This document shows, in pieces, positions 1 through 8,144 of a stretch of DNA of 64,000 bases. The notes under the pieces are model-generated. The model was not told the DNA's origin. It worked only from the letters and a program-made list of their open reading frames with translations, and made no database searches. Position 1 is the stretch's first letter; each line of letters opens with the position of its first letter. Origin of the DNA: Bog-159 sp963785255 (GTDB lineage Bacteria; Acidobacteriota; Terriglobia; Bryobacterales; Bryobacteraceae). The translations under genes and the position numbers were made by a program. The DNA lies in contig CAWAUR010000017.1 in NCBI GenBank assembly GCA_963785255.1, positions 372,001 to 436,000 of the forward strand, in the 5' to 3' direction.

Positions 1-102
1 CTGTTCGCCCCCAGCGCCTGGGGAAACGGGTTTCTGGCTGCCGGTTTCGGCGGTCTGCATATCGCTTTTGGCATTTTGATTACGGTGAAATACGGTGGCT
101 AA
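1..102 (+). CDS. 3' end of a membrane-protein-like gene (5' truncated by window edge)
   Basis: Frame 1 is open from the first base and ends at TAA 100-102, giving 33 residues rich in Gly, Ala, Phe and Ile (ends ..AFGILITVKYGG). The composition fits the last transmembrane segment of an integral membrane protein. The stop lies inside the next gene, whose GTG start at 95 overlaps this frame by 8 nt, which suggests translational coupling. Nothing more specific can be said because the body of the gene lies outside the window. Confidence 0.6.
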   Translation: MFAPSAWGNGFLAAGFGGLHIAFGILITVKYGG

Positions 103-457
103 GCAAAACGCTCTGGCCCGCGAACGGGATAAGAAACTACGCCCCGCCGAGATCCTGGGCGGCGCGCCGAAGCTCGACCGGCTCATTCATGAACGCCTGC
201 GCCTCGGCATCCTGAGCGCCCTGGCCGTCAACGAGTCGCTGACCTTCAACGAGCTGAAAAAACTGCTCGAAACCACCGACGGCAATCTGAGCGTGCACGC
301 CCGCAAACTCGAGGACGCCCAGTATATTTCCTGCAATAAATCGTTCGAGAACCGCCTGCCTAAGACCGAATATCGCCTCACATCGGTGGGCCGCCGCGCG
401 CTCGAACGTTATCTGGATCACATGGAAGCGCTCATCGGCACCATGCGTGAGCGGTAG
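95..457 (+). CDS. Winged-helix transcriptional regulator (MarR/ArsR-like, HTH_27 type)
   Basis: Predicted 120-residue cytoplasmic DNA-binding protein. After a basic N-terminus (about residues 1-20), residues 28-115 follow the pattern of the short winged-helix regulators: hydrophobic helix (RLRLGILSALAV), helix-turn-helix (LTFNELKKLLETTDGNLSVH) and a wing reading KTEYRLTSVGRRALERYL. These one-domain proteins usually sit beside a membrane protein or transporter and regulate it. That fits the preceding membrane-protein frame, which overlaps this GTG start by 8 nt. The ligand or signal is unknown. No metal-binding cysteine cluster is seen, so it is not a classical ArsR metal sensor. Confidence 0.75.
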   Translation: MAKQNALARERDKKLRPAEILGGAPKLDRLIHERLRLGILSALAVNESLTFNELKKLLETTDGNLSVHARKLEDAQYISCNKSFENRLPKTEYRLTSVGRRALERYLDHMEALIGTMRER

Positions 458-482
458 TCTTTTTTTTTCGGGTATTGACTTT

Positions 483-1214
483 ATGATGCAAAGTACTTAT
501 CGCAAGCTGGACCGGCTGCATGCGGCCATCATCATGGACGGCAATGGCCGTTGGGCCTTGGCGCGTGGATTGCCCCGCCTGGCCGGACACAACGCTGGCG
601 CGGGCGCCCTCCGCCGCACCGTGGAAGCCGCGCCCGGCCTGGGTATCGGCGTGCTCACTTTGTTCGCCTTCTCCTCCGATAACTGGCGCCGTCCGCCGGA
701 GGAGGTCGCCGGCTTGATGCGGCTCCTCTCCGAGCATCTCCGTTCCGAAACTGTGCGCGCGATCGACAACGGCGTACGCATCGAGCTCATCGGCCGCCGC
801 GACCGCCTGGGAGAAGAACTCGCCGCGGTGATCGAGGACGCCGAAGCCTTGACCGCCGCGGGAACCAGGCTGCACCTGCGCATCGCCGTAGATTACTCCG
901 GCCGAGACGCCATCGCCGAGGCCGTCCGTCAGGTAGCCCACGCCGGACTCGTTTGCCGCGAGTGCCTTGAGGAACAGTTAGGTCCGCCGGTGGATTTGCT
1001 CATTCGCACCGGCGGCGAGCAGCGCCTCAGCGATTTCCTGCTTTGGGAGTGCGCCTACGCCGAGTTGATTTTCTCGCGCCGCATGTGGCCGGATTTCGAT
1101 GCGGCCGATCTCGAGTCCGCCGTTCGCCAGTTCCATGCACGTCAACGCCGCTTTGGCGCACTGCCCCCTGCTCCGGCCATCTCGTCCGGAGTGTCTCACG
1201 CCTGGCTCGACTAA
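483..1214 (+). CDS. uppS: Isoprenyl transferase (undecaprenyl diphosphate synthase family)
   Basis: Condenses isopentenyl diphosphate units onto an allylic primer in cis to make the C50-C55 lipid carrier for peptidoglycan. The 243-residue protein carries the family signatures: HAAIIMDGNGRWA (catalytic Asp19), FSSDNWRRPPEEV near residue 70, and the C-terminal RTGGEQRLSDFLLWECAYAE block with the Arg/Glu residues that bind the diphosphate of IPP. The ATG at 483 puts the first signature at the usual distance from the N-terminus; an in-frame GTG at 447 would add 12 unlike residues and overlap the upstream gene. No good Shine-Dalgarno precedes 483. The length matches the family. It is a housekeeping gene, followed by an inverted-repeat element. 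Confidence 0.93.
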   Translation: MMQSTYRKLDRLHAAIIMDGNGRWALARGLPRLAGHNAGAGALRRTVEAAPGLGIGVLTLFAFSSDNWRRPPEEVAGLMRLLSEHLRSETVRAIDNGVRIELIGRRDRLGEELAAVIEDAEALTAAGTRLHLRIAVDYSGRDAIAEAVRQVAHAGLVCRECLEEQLGPPVDLLIRTGGEQRLSDFLLWECAYAELIFSRRMWPDFDAADLESAVRQFHARQRRFGALPPAPAISSGVSHAWLD

Positions 1215-1218
1215 TGGA

Positions 1219-1335
1219 TGTGGGGCAGACCGGGCAGACCATCGTTTTTTGTCGTCTGCCTCCTGCCAGCGAACCACGCGACAATGGATCTTGCTTGGAC
1301 AGACCACAAAAAAACGATGGTCTGTCCCACGGGTA
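1219..1335 (+). repeat. Imperfect inverted-repeat element between uppS and the RluA-type gene
   Basis: The arms GGGCAGACCATCGTTTTTTG (from 1232) and the complement of ACAAAAAAACGATGGTCTGT (1306-1325) pair over about 21 bp and enclose about 53 nt. The outer TGTGGGGCAGACC resembles the first arm of repeat family B. The element can fold into a long hairpin in either strand. It probably separates the transcripts of the two genes or is a small non-autonomous palindrome. Confidence 0.7.
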
Positions 1336-1339
1336 ACGC

Positions 1340-2242
1340 GTGCAATTCTCCGCCCTCGCTGAACACACCGGCCGCCGCCTCGATCTCGTCCTCCACGAGC
1401 AATTCCCCGCTATCAGCCGCTCCCGCTTACAAGACTGGATCAAGCGCGGCCGTGTGCTGGTCAACGGCGCGCCCGCGCGCGCTTCCCGCACTTTGCGCGA
1501 AGGCGATCGCATCGAAGTGGAACCCGGAGATCTGCCTCCCCTGCGCGCGGAGCCCGAGGCCATCCCTCTGCGCGTGCTCTATGAAGACCAAGATCTGGTG
1601 GCCATCGATAAGCCGGCCGGCATGGTGGTGCACGCCGGCGCGGGCGTCCACAGCGGGACGCTGGTGAACGCCCTGCTGGCTCGCTTTCAATCGCTCTCCG
1701 CGCTGGGCGGCGACCAACGGCCCGGCATCGTCCATCGCCTCGACCGCTTCACCAGCGGCGTCATTCTGGTGGCCCGCAACGACATGGCGCATCGCGCACT
1801 AGCCGCGCTTTTCGCCGGCCGTCAGGTCGAAAAGACATACCTCGCGCTGGTCGATGGCGCGGTGAAAGCGGACACCGGCCGCATCGAAAAACCCATCGCG
1901 CGCGATCCGCGCCATCGCACCCGCATGACCGCCCGCCTCGATCGCGGCCGCGCCGCCTCATCCACATACCGCGTTCTGCGCCGCTTCGCCGCCTACACGC
2001 TGCTTGAAGTGCGCATCGGCACAGGCCGCACGCACCAGATCCGCGTGCACCTTTCCAGCATCGGACATCCCGTAGCCGGCGACCGTCTTTATGGAGCGCC
2101 CGCCGCCGAATCCGGCGTGCCGCGCGGGCGCTTTTTTCTGCACGCCCATCGCATCAAGTTTCAGCACCCCATCACCGGCCAACCCGTCGAAATCGAGTCG
2201 CCCCTCCCCGACGATCTCGAACGCTGGATGGAACGGTTATAA
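1340..2242 (+). CDS. RluA-family pseudouridine synthase (RluD-like)
   Basis: Isomerises specific uridines to pseudouridine in structured RNA, probably 23S rRNA. The 300-residue protein has an N-terminal S4-like RNA-binding domain (residues about 10-65, RRLDLVLHEQFPAISRSRLQ). A catalytic domain follows with RPGIVHRLDRFTSGVILVAR (catalytic Asp135 in HRLD), KTYLALVDG and the ARG..RTHQIRVHL block typical of RluA/C/D. The start is a GTG at 1340, directly after the inverted repeat; no strong ribosome binding site is visible. Family membership is clear, but substrate choice among RluA, RluC and RluD cannot be settled from sequence alone. It reads towards the VWFA gene with 9 nt between. Confidence 0.9.
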   Translation: MQFSALAEHTGRRLDLVLHEQFPAISRSRLQDWIKRGRVLVNGAPARASRTLREGDRIEVEPGDLPPLRAEPEAIPLRVLYEDQDLVAIDKPAGMVVHAGAGVHSGTLVNALLARFQSLSALGGDQRPGIVHRLDRFTSGVILVARNDMAHRALAALFAGRQVEKTYLALVDGAVKADTGRIEKPIARDPRHRTRMTARLDRGRAASSTYRVLRRFAAYTLLEVRIGTGRTHQIRVHLSSIGHPVAGDRLYGAPAAESGVPRGRFFLHAHRIKFQHPITGQPVEIESPLPDDLERWMERL

Positions 2243-2251
2243 TTGATACAA

Positions 2252-3196
2252 ATGAAAGCCTATCTTTTCCCGGCCATGCTTGCCGTATCTTGTGCCATAC
2301 TCTGGCCCCAACAAGCCGCGGCGCCTGCAGCTCAGAAGCCCGAAACGATTGACGATCCCAGCACCCGCATCATCCTGGACGTCACCCGCGTGAACATGCT
2401 GTTCACCGTTACCGATAAGAAGGGCCGCTTCGTCACCGACCTGGCCAAAGACGATTTCCAGGTGTTCGAGAATAAGAAGTCGCAGACCATCTCGGAGTTC
2501 ACCGCCGAAACGGATCTGCCGCTGCGCCTGGGCATCCTGATCGATACCAGCAACAGCATCCGCGAGCGCTTCAAGTTCGAACAGGAAGCCGCCGTTTCGT
2601 TCATCCAGAGCGTGGTGCACCCGGGACACGATAAGGCCATGGTGGTCAGCTTCGATACGTCCGCCGAACTGGTCGCCGACCTGATCGACGATACCGAGAA
2701 GCTGGAGTCCGCCATCCGTGGACTTCGCCCGGGCGGCGGCACCGCGTTGTTCGATGCCGTGTATTTCGCCTGCCGCGATAAGCTCTCGAAAGATCAGCCC
2801 CGCCATAAATTCCGCCGGGCCATCGTCCTCGTCAGCGACGGCGACGATAATCAAAGCCAGGTGTCACGCGACCAGGCGCTTGAAATGGCGCAAAAGGCGG
2901 ACGTGGTCATCTACGCGATTTCCACCAATGTCATTCGCGGCGAAACCGATGGCGATAAGATCCTGAAATATCTCACGACCGAAACCGGCGGACAAGCGTT
3001 CTTTCCATTTAAGGTGGAAGACCTGGAACAGTCGTTCGAGAATATCGCCAACGAACTGCGGCACCAGTACAACGTCTTCTATCGCCCCGAGCCGTTGCAG
3101 ACCGACGGCCTCTATCACACGGTGGATCTGCGAGTGAAGGGCCGCAAGGATCTGATTGTGCGCTGCCGCAAGGGCTATTACGCGCCGAAGTTGTAA
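2252..3196 (+). CDS. Secreted VWFA-related protein (acidobacterial type)
   Basis: 314 residues. An N-terminal signal peptide (MKAYLFPAMLAVSCAILWPQ) is followed by the characteristic strand pattern of acidobacterial VWFA-related proteins (VTDKKGRFVTDLAKDDFQVF). A von Willebrand A domain follows with an intact MIDAS: DTSNS near residue 98, a downstream Thr in GGGTALFD, and VLVSDGDDN. The C-terminus (YNVFYRPEP...VDLRVKGRKDL) is a typical tail of the family. Probably exported and binding a partner through a divalent cation; the partner is unknown. A TTG at 2243 lies in frame, but the ATG at 2252 gives the cleaner signal peptide. Two further members occur at 39323 and 40403. Confidence 0.88.
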   Translation: MKAYLFPAMLAVSCAILWPQQAAAPAAQKPETIDDPSTRIILDVTRVNMLFTVTDKKGRFVTDLAKDDFQVFENKKSQTISEFTAETDLPLRLGILIDTSNSIRERFKFEQEAAVSFIQSVVHPGHDKAMVVSFDTSAELVADLIDDTEKLESAIRGLRPGGGTALFDAVYFACRDKLSKDQPRHKFRRAIVLVSDGDDNQSQVSRDQALEMAQKADVVIYAISTNVIRGETDGDKILKYLTTETGGQAFFPFKVEDLEQSFENIANELRHQYNVFYRPEPLQTDGLYHTVDLRVKGRKDLIVRCRKGYYAPKL

Positions 3197-3204
3197 CGCG
3201 ACTT

Positions 3205-3651
3205 GTGGGCGGGCTCACTCTCAGGCGGCCGAAGACCGGCGAACACAGTTCCGTCAAGGCCTTGGTGCAAGCCGTCGTCGACGAGGTCTACGGAGGTGTG
3301 TGGGCCCCGCCTCCTCTTCCCCTCGATGACGAAGACTGGTCGCTGGCATGGGTGGCCGTATCCGGCGCCAAGATCGTTGGAGTGGTTCTGACGCACGGTG
3401 AATGGATCAGCGATCTATGGGTGCTTCGGGAATATCGAGACAAGGGCATCGGCCGGCAACTGCTCCTCCAGGCTGAAGCCGAAATGGCGGGCCGGGGCCA
3501 CCTCATGTTCCGGCTACGGGTGGTGAAATCAAATGCCCAGGCCGTGTCGTTTTACAAGCGAATAGGCTGGCGCGTTGAGAGGGAATTTCCCCATGAGAAA
3601 TTACCGATCGACATGTTGGAAATGGTTAAATCGCGCGCCACTCATGTCTAG
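3205..3651 (+). CDS. GNAT-family N-acetyltransferase
   Basis: 148-residue cytoplasmic protein. The acetyl-CoA pyrophosphate loop is recognisable as YRDKGIGRQLLLQAE (R/Q-x-x-G-x-G/A motif), preceded by WISDLWVLREYRD and followed by the last strand/helix VKSNAQAVSFYKRIGWR, all standard for the GNAT fold. The acetyl acceptor is unknown. The start is a GTG at 3205, 8 nt after the VWFA stop, so the two may share a transcript. No SD-like sequence stands out. Confidence 0.85.
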   Translation: MGGLTLRRPKTGEHSSVKALVQAVVDEVYGGVWAPPPLPLDDEDWSLAWVAVSGAKIVGVVLTHGEWISDLWVLREYRDKGIGRQLLLQAEAEMAGRGHLMFRLRVVKSNAQAVSFYKRIGWRVEREFPHEKLPIDMLEMVKSRATHV

Positions 3652-3826
3652 ATACGCGGGCAAGGCCCTCGCCAACTGGAGAGGCCGCCTGCTTCCGCGT
3701 GTCTAAAAAGAGGCTGGCACGTTGCGGAAAAGGTGTCGGGGGACCCCTCCCTCATCACGGTCGCGGCTCGGTAAAGAATGTCACCGGCCGGTTATAAAGA
3801 ATGTCCCCGGCCGGTCATAAGTTAGC
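3652..3826. repeat. Intergenic stretch with a 23-bp direct repeat
   Basis: No gene is seen. Positions 3772-3794 and 3795-3817 are two copies of TAAAGAATGTC(A/C)CCGGCCGGT(T/C)A in direct tandem, each with an internal CCGG palindrome. Just upstream, ACGGTCGCGGCTCGGTAA (from 3757) matches the arm of repeat family A found at 12142 and 32416, here without a partner arm. Confidence 0.7.
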
Positions 3827-4273
3827 CTACGGCTGGTGCGGCTCGTGCTCGGCGTGATTGGGCACGGGCGCCGTCCCCGGAGCGGTGGCCGGTTCCTCTG
3901 CGCCGCGATGGCAGGTGTAGCATGTCACATGCATCTTCTCGCCGCCCCCAGGAAATTTGGTGTTGATCTCGCGGGTCATTAGGATCATTTTGCGCGCGAT
4001 TTCCTTGTGCGGCTTCTCATCGCTGGCAAAGTCGCCTTGCACATGGCAGAAGTCGCAACGCACACCCAGAGCCTCGCGGAACGCCCGCATCCTCTCCATC
4101 AAGTGCTCCGGCGGCAGGATCTTCAGATTCTTGGGGGGCCCCATCTCACGCATCCTCCCTCCCGGCGGCGGACCACCCGGCGCACCCGGAGGCGGAGGGC
4201 CCGGCTCCTGGCCGAGCGCGGCGAAAGAAAGGAACAGCACCAGCATCGTAAGTTTCATAGTGCCCATTATCAC
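3827..4273 (-). CDS. Di-haem c-type cytochrome, photosynthetic-reaction-centre cytochrome-like domain
   Basis: Exported electron-transfer protein of up to 148 residues. An N-terminal signal sequence (MKLTMLVLFLSFAALGQ, starting at the ATG ending at 4259) is followed by a Pro/Gly-rich linker. A domain with two covalent haem sites follows: CDFCH (C73/C76/H77) and CYTCH (C118/C121/H122). The segment KILPPEHLMERMRAF..LGVRCDFCHVQGDFASDEKPHKEIARKM is typical of the small proteins related to the reaction-centre cytochrome subunit that are common in non-photosynthetic Acidobacteriota. A GTG at 4273 overlaps the plsC stop (GTGA), making a coupled start possible; the ATG at 4259 gives a cleaner signal peptide. 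Confidence 0.85.
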   Translation of the reverse strand: MIMGTMKLTMLVLFLSFAALGQEPGPPPPGAPGGPPPGGRMREMGPPKNLKILPPEHLMERMRAFREALGVRCDFCHVQGDFASDEKPHKEIARKMILMTREINTKFPGGGEKMHVTCYTCHRGAEEPATAPGTAPVPNHAEHEPHQP

Positions 4274-5019
4274 ATGGCACGCGGCGTTTCCAATGGCTCG
4301 GCCAACGGCGCGCCACTGAGCTCCGCGACCTTGTGCCGGAGCGTCAGGCTCAACTCGCCGCGGGCGTCCAGTTTCAGCCCGGCGGTCGGGATCGGATCGC
4401 CGATGCGCACGGTCACCGCATGGGGACGCACATGCGTGGAACCCATGGGCAGCACTTGGCGCGTACCGGAGATCCCGATGGGGACGACCGGCACGCCGGC
4501 CTTGATGGCCACATACGCCGCGCCTTCCTTGAACTCGCGCAGTCCGGCGGGTGAGCGGCCACCTTCCGGAAACAGAATCACCGATACGCCGCGCTCACGC
4601 ACTAGCCGCGCACCTTCGGTCAGGCTTTTCATAGAGGCGCGCGGATTCTCGCGCACCACCGGCAGATGTCCGGCGCGGCGCAAGTGTCCGCCGAGGAGCG
4701 GAATCTTGAATAGTCCGCGCTTGGCGAAGAACCGGATTTGCAACGGGAGCAGCAGAATCACGGGCGTATCGATATAACTGGAGTGATTGGCCACCAGCAC
4801 GTACGATGCGCCGGGTTTGAGCTTCTCTAATCCTTCAATCCGCACGCGCGCGCCGCTCACCGCCAGTAGGATGCGCCCCCACAATCGCGCAATCGCATGC
4901 TGCGTGCGCCCGCGACTGTCGAATAGGGACGCCACCAGCGATGCGAAGCCCAAGACCGCTGTGGCCAGGACGATGAAAGGATCGATGATGAAGTAAGCGC
5001 GCAGGCGGCTCAGGAACAT
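4270..5019 (-). CDS. plsC: 1-acyl-sn-glycerol-3-phosphate acyltransferase
   Basis: Transfers an acyl chain to lysophosphatidic acid to give phosphatidic acid, the second step of phospholipid synthesis, at the inner membrane face. The 249-residue protein has an N-terminal hydrophobic segment (FIIDPFIVLATAVLGFASLVA), the catalytic motif NHSSYID (H79-x4-D84) and the glycerol-phosphate-binding FPEGGRS (150-156), then VPVVPIGISGT. The ATG at 5019 is chosen because the upstream in-frame extension only translates a dispersed repeat. Its stop overlaps the cytochrome gene, suggesting a two-gene operon. Confidence 0.92.
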   Translation of the reverse strand: MFLSRLRAYFIIDPFIVLATAVLGFASLVASLFDSRGRTQHAIARLWGRILLAVSGARVRIEGLEKLKPGASYVLVANHSSYIDTPVILLLPLQIRFFAKRGLFKIPLLGGHLRRAGHLPVVRENPRASMKSLTEGARLVRERGVSVILFPEGGRSPAGLREFKEGAAYVAIKAGVPVVPIGISGTRQVLPMGSTHVRPHAVTVRIGDPIPTAGLKLDARGELSLTLRHKVAELSGAPLAEPLETPRAM

Positions 5020-5129
5020 GTCGTTGTGGGGCAGGCACTCTGCCGGGCCCAGAGGGCACCCCGGCCTCTCAGGCCGCCGGTTGGCATTGCTGGGAGTATA
5101 GCACCCAACACCCAGCACCCAGCACCCTC
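5020..5129. repeat. Partial family-B repeat and a CCC-rich tetrad tract
   Basis: TGTGGGGCAGGCACTCTGCC (from 5026) is the left arm of a degenerate family-B repeat. At 5104-5127 four CCC runs are spaced by exactly four bases (CACCCAACACCCAGCACCCA then GCACCC). On the minus strand these are four GGG runs that fit the canonical G-quadruplex pattern. The tract lies between the ClC gene stop and plsC. Confidence 0.6.
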
Positions 5130-7961
5130 TTAGCGCGCCATCAGCTTGGCCATGACACGCGATAACGGTGCATCCGGCGGCGATCCGCACGTCTTCGAGC
5201 CCGCGCTCCACAGATCTTCCGCCGTCGAGGTGAGGGTCTCGATGGCATCGCCGTAAGATCGTGGGCGCTGTCCCTTTAACAATAGCTTGCGCGCGTTTTC
5301 CATCCGGCCTGTCAAATCGGGCGGCAACGCGGTACTAGCGGAGCATCGATCCAGCACTTCCAGGACGGCCGCCAGCACCGCCTGGCTGCGCCGATACCTC
5401 TCGATTTCGGGCAACCCGCGCCGCGTGGGATCGAGCGCCACAATCTGTTCCGCCTCCTCCAGCCTCTTCCTCGCTGCCGTATCGTTGGGGTTCAGATGCA
5501 GGGCGGAGATCAGTGCGTCCTTGGCCGCGCTATACTCGCCCAGCGCGTACTCCGCTTCACCGAGACCGGCGAAGTCCTGTTCGTCTTGGGCATCTCGCTG
5601 GGTGATATCGCGGTAGAGGTTGGCGGCGTCCTTGTCTAACCCGAACTGCAAGGCGATGGGCGCCAACTGTTTCTTCACGGATAGATCGCTGGGCATGACC
5701 GCCAGCGTGGTCAGCAATTCCGCCTGCGCTTGCTGGCGGCGGCCGGCATGCCACAAGGTTTGCAATAGCTCGATGCGCGCCTGCATCCGCCGGCCGCCAA
5801 AACCGGGGGACCAGGCGCCGTAGATCGCATGATGATAATAGTTGACGGCTTCGTCAATATTTCCCTGTTGCGCCGCCGCGCGCGCCATCGCCAGGTTGGC
5901 TTCGCCGTTGGTAGGTTCGGCGCGTAATAAGTCTCTCAGATAAATAGTGGCCTCGTTCCCGTGTCCCCCTTTAATCAAAGCCAGCGCCAGGGCCAGCCGA
6001 TTCTGGGAAGTATGCGAGATGGACAGAGCTTCTCGGAACTGTTGTACGGCTTCGTCGTACAGACCCTTCTGCAGGAACTGATTGCCCGTCTCGTAGTAGT
6101 GTTGGGCGCGGCCCGCGCGCTCCGTTCGATAGAAGTAACTGAGCAGCCCGCCGACCGCGCCGAGGACGATCAGCACGGTCAGTACGCCAGCCAACAACTT
6201 CACGGGCTTGCCCTTGGGCAGCACAGGCTCGGCCTCCTGCTCCACGTGTCCCATGGCATAGGCCGCCAGCACGTTCTCCAGAGAAATCGTGCCTTTCAAA
6301 TCGCGGACGTTGGTGCGGCTGACCACCGGAAGGACCTTGAGTCCGGATTCCGCCAGCCTCCGCATGGCAATGTCCAACGAGTGATCCACGTGCAAGTGCG
6401 GAAAGTCCTCCGCAGTGAGATTTTCGGGATCGGGCGCGGGCACCAATTCCGCGAGCAGCAGATCGCCCTTGCCCGCCTGTAGAGCCTCGTCCAGTTGTTC
6501 TACGCGCAACATGCCGCGCAGCCCACCCTGATCCATCACCGGCCACGCGCCGTCTTCGCGATGGACCATGGCCGCCGCATCCTTCACCTTCATATTGGCC
6601 GCCAGCAGCTCCGGCGTCTGGCGGAAGGCCTGTCCCACCATCAGGAGCGCTTCGCGAGCTTTGCCGCCGCTGGGCAAGTGAATGCCATCCTGATGCAGCA
6701 GGGCTTCGTAGATGGACTCTTCCTGCAGGCGGCTGGAGACGAAATAGCTGATCAGGTTCGAGATCATGAGCGGCACGATGATGGAGTAATCGCGCGTGAT
6801 CTCGAAGATCATGATCACCGAAGTCATGGGAGTGCGCACGATGCCGGCGAAAGCGGTTCCCATGCCGACCAGCGCGTAGGCGCCCGCGCTGCCGGTGTAA
6901 TCGGGGAACAAGGAGTGCGCCGTGCCCCCTACCGCGCCTCCCAGCATGGCGCCGATGAACAGGCTTGGGCCGAAGATGCCGCCCGCGTTGCCGGTGGCGT
7001 AGCACGTGGCCGTCGCGATCACTTTCAGCAGCACCAGCAGCGCCATTAGCCGCACAACCATGCCTCCGTTCAGGGCCTGGTCCACGTAGTTGTAGCCCAC
7101 GCCCAAAACGGTGGGGACGAACCAACCGAGGATGCCTACCACCAGTCCGCCGACGGCCGGCTGCCACCATATAGTTTTCTTGGGCAGGCGTAGAAAATAT
7201 TTGCGCTGCCACAGCAGCAGCTTGACGAACGCCACGGACACCAATCCGCCCGCCAGGCCGAGTACGGCGTAGACGACGAACTCCACGGGGTGGACCAATT
7301 GATACGCGGGCACGTGGAATAGCGGCTCGTCGCCCAACAGCAGGTGCAGCACGATCCACGAAGTAGCCGACGCCAGTACGATGGAGCCGAGCACGGGCGC
7401 ATGCATATCGCCCATTACTTCTTCGAGCGTGAAGAGCACCGCGGCGATGGGAGTATTGAACGCGGCAGCGAGTGCAGCCGAAGCGCCCACCGGTAATAGC
7501 GCCTTCACGCTGCTGGTGCTTAAGCCCAGCCTGCGGCCCAGCACGGAAGCGATGCCCGCGGACACCTGCACCGACGGACCTTCGCGGCCCAGCGCGATGC
7601 CGCTCGCCAGTGAAATGGACGACATGCTGAACTTGCCCAACACCGTGCGCATGGAGATGAAGCCATCGCGGACGAACAGCGCGGTTTTGGTTTGGGGGAT
7701 GCCGCTACCGCGCGCGTTGGGGAAATATTTCGAAAGGAGGATGCCTGTGAGCAGCGCTCCCGCGACGGGCACCACCAGTCTGCGCCAGGCGGCCACCGTG
7801 CCGGGATAGAGCCGGGAGCCCAGATTCTCGGTCACCAGGATAAAAGCGACCACGATCAGGCCCACGATCGCGCCGATGATCAGCGTAAGCAGCAGCAGGA
7901 CTTTATCTTCGTAACGTCGTGTAGGCGCCAAGGTCCCAGGATAGCGAACCTCCGCCAGCAC
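5130..7961 (-). CDS. ClC chloride/proton antiporter fused to CBS and C-terminal TPR domains
   Basis: 943 residues, about twice the size of EcClC. Residues 20-415 form the ClC transporter with the selectivity motifs GSGIP (85-89), GREGP (125-129, gating Glu127) and GIFGP (328-332). LFTLEEV (E180/E181) covers the internal proton glutamate, so H+/Cl- antiport is likelier than a channel. Residues about 455-575 are a CBS pair (MVHREDGAWPVMDQGGLRGM; LPVVSRTNVRDLKGTISLENVL). Then comes an extra hydrophobic helix (588-610, LLAGVLTVLIVLGAVGGLLS) followed by TPR repeats from about 618 to 840 and a helical tail. With cytosolic CBS domains, the added helix would place the TPR part in the periplasm. The start is GTG. 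A structured leader lies upstream. The physiological ion and the TPR partner are unknown. Confidence 0.9.
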   Translation of the reverse strand: MLAEVRYPGTLAPTRRYEDKVLLLLTLIIGAIVGLIVVAFILVTENLGSRLYPGTVAAWRRLVVPVAGALLTGILLSKYFPNARGSGIPQTKTALFVRDGFISMRTVLGKFSMSSISLASGIALGREGPSVQVSAGIASVLGRRLGLSTSSVKALLPVGASAALAAAFNTPIAAVLFTLEEVMGDMHAPVLGSIVLASATSWIVLHLLLGDEPLFHVPAYQLVHPVEFVVYAVLGLAGGLVSVAFVKLLLWQRKYFLRLPKKTIWWQPAVGGLVVGILGWFVPTVLGVGYNYVDQALNGGMVVRLMALLVLLKVIATATCYATGNAGGIFGPSLFIGAMLGGAVGGTAHSLFPDYTGSAGAYALVGMGTAFAGIVRTPMTSVIMIFEITRDYSIIVPLMISNLISYFVSSRLQEESIYEALLHQDGIHLPSGGKAREALLMVGQAFRQTPELLAANMKVKDAAAMVHREDGAWPVMDQGGLRGMLRVEQLDEALQAGKGDLLLAELVPAPDPENLTAEDFPHLHVDHSLDIAMRRLAESGLKVLPVVSRTNVRDLKGTISLENVLAAYAMGHVEQEAEPVLPKGKPVKLLAGVLTVLIVLGAVGGLLSYFYRTERAGRAQHYYETGNQFLQKGLYDEAVQQFREALSISHTSQNRLALALALIKGGHGNEATIYLRDLLRAEPTNGEANLAMARAAAQQGNIDEAVNYYHHAIYGAWSPGFGGRRMQARIELLQTLWHAGRRQQAQAELLTTLAVMPSDLSVKKQLAPIALQFGLDKDAANLYRDITQRDAQDEQDFAGLGEAEYALGEYSAAKDALISALHLNPNDTAARKRLEEAEQIVALDPTRRGLPEIERYRRSQAVLAAVLEVLDRCSASTALPPDLTGRMENARKLLLKGQRPRSYGDAIETLTSTAEDLWSAGSKTCGSPPDAPLSRVMAKLMAR

Positions 7962-8038
7962 GATGGAGAAGAAAACGACCGGGAAGAAAAGAGCTTGCGC
8001 GAACGCCGGAGACCGGTTTCCCGGCCGTGGCTTTGCTG

Positions 8039-8128
8039 CTACTTCCGGCGACGACGCCGCGTAATGCGGATCGTTACCGTTATCGCCTTGACTGGGGCGA
8101 CAGTAACGGTCAACGTGATGGTTGCTAT
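8039..8128 (-). CDS. Candidate leader micro-ORF upstream of the ClC gene (non-canonical start)
   Basis: On the minus strand a perfect AAAGGAGG (complement of 8135-8142) sits 6 nt before an open frame of 29 codons ending at TAG 8039. The peptide alternates Thr and Val/Ile (ATITLTVTVAPVKAITVTIR) and ends in a run of Arg/Lys. The codon at the right distance is ATA, not a normal start; a TTG lies 12 nt further on. Either the start is non-canonical, the codon has mutated from ATG, or the SD belongs to a regulatory RNA. The stop is 77 nt before the ClC GTG start, so a leader-peptide role is possible. This is inference. Confidence 0.3.
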   Translation of the reverse strand: MATITLTVTVAPVKAITVTIRITRRRRRK

Positions 8129-8144
8129 CCGTTGCCTCCTTTCG

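Noticed and set aside
5971..7359. 462-codon minus-strand frame inside the ClC gene
   Set aside because: Same strand but another frame; Arg/Gly/His-rich with no domain, while the 943-codon frame carries all ClC, CBS and TPR motifs.
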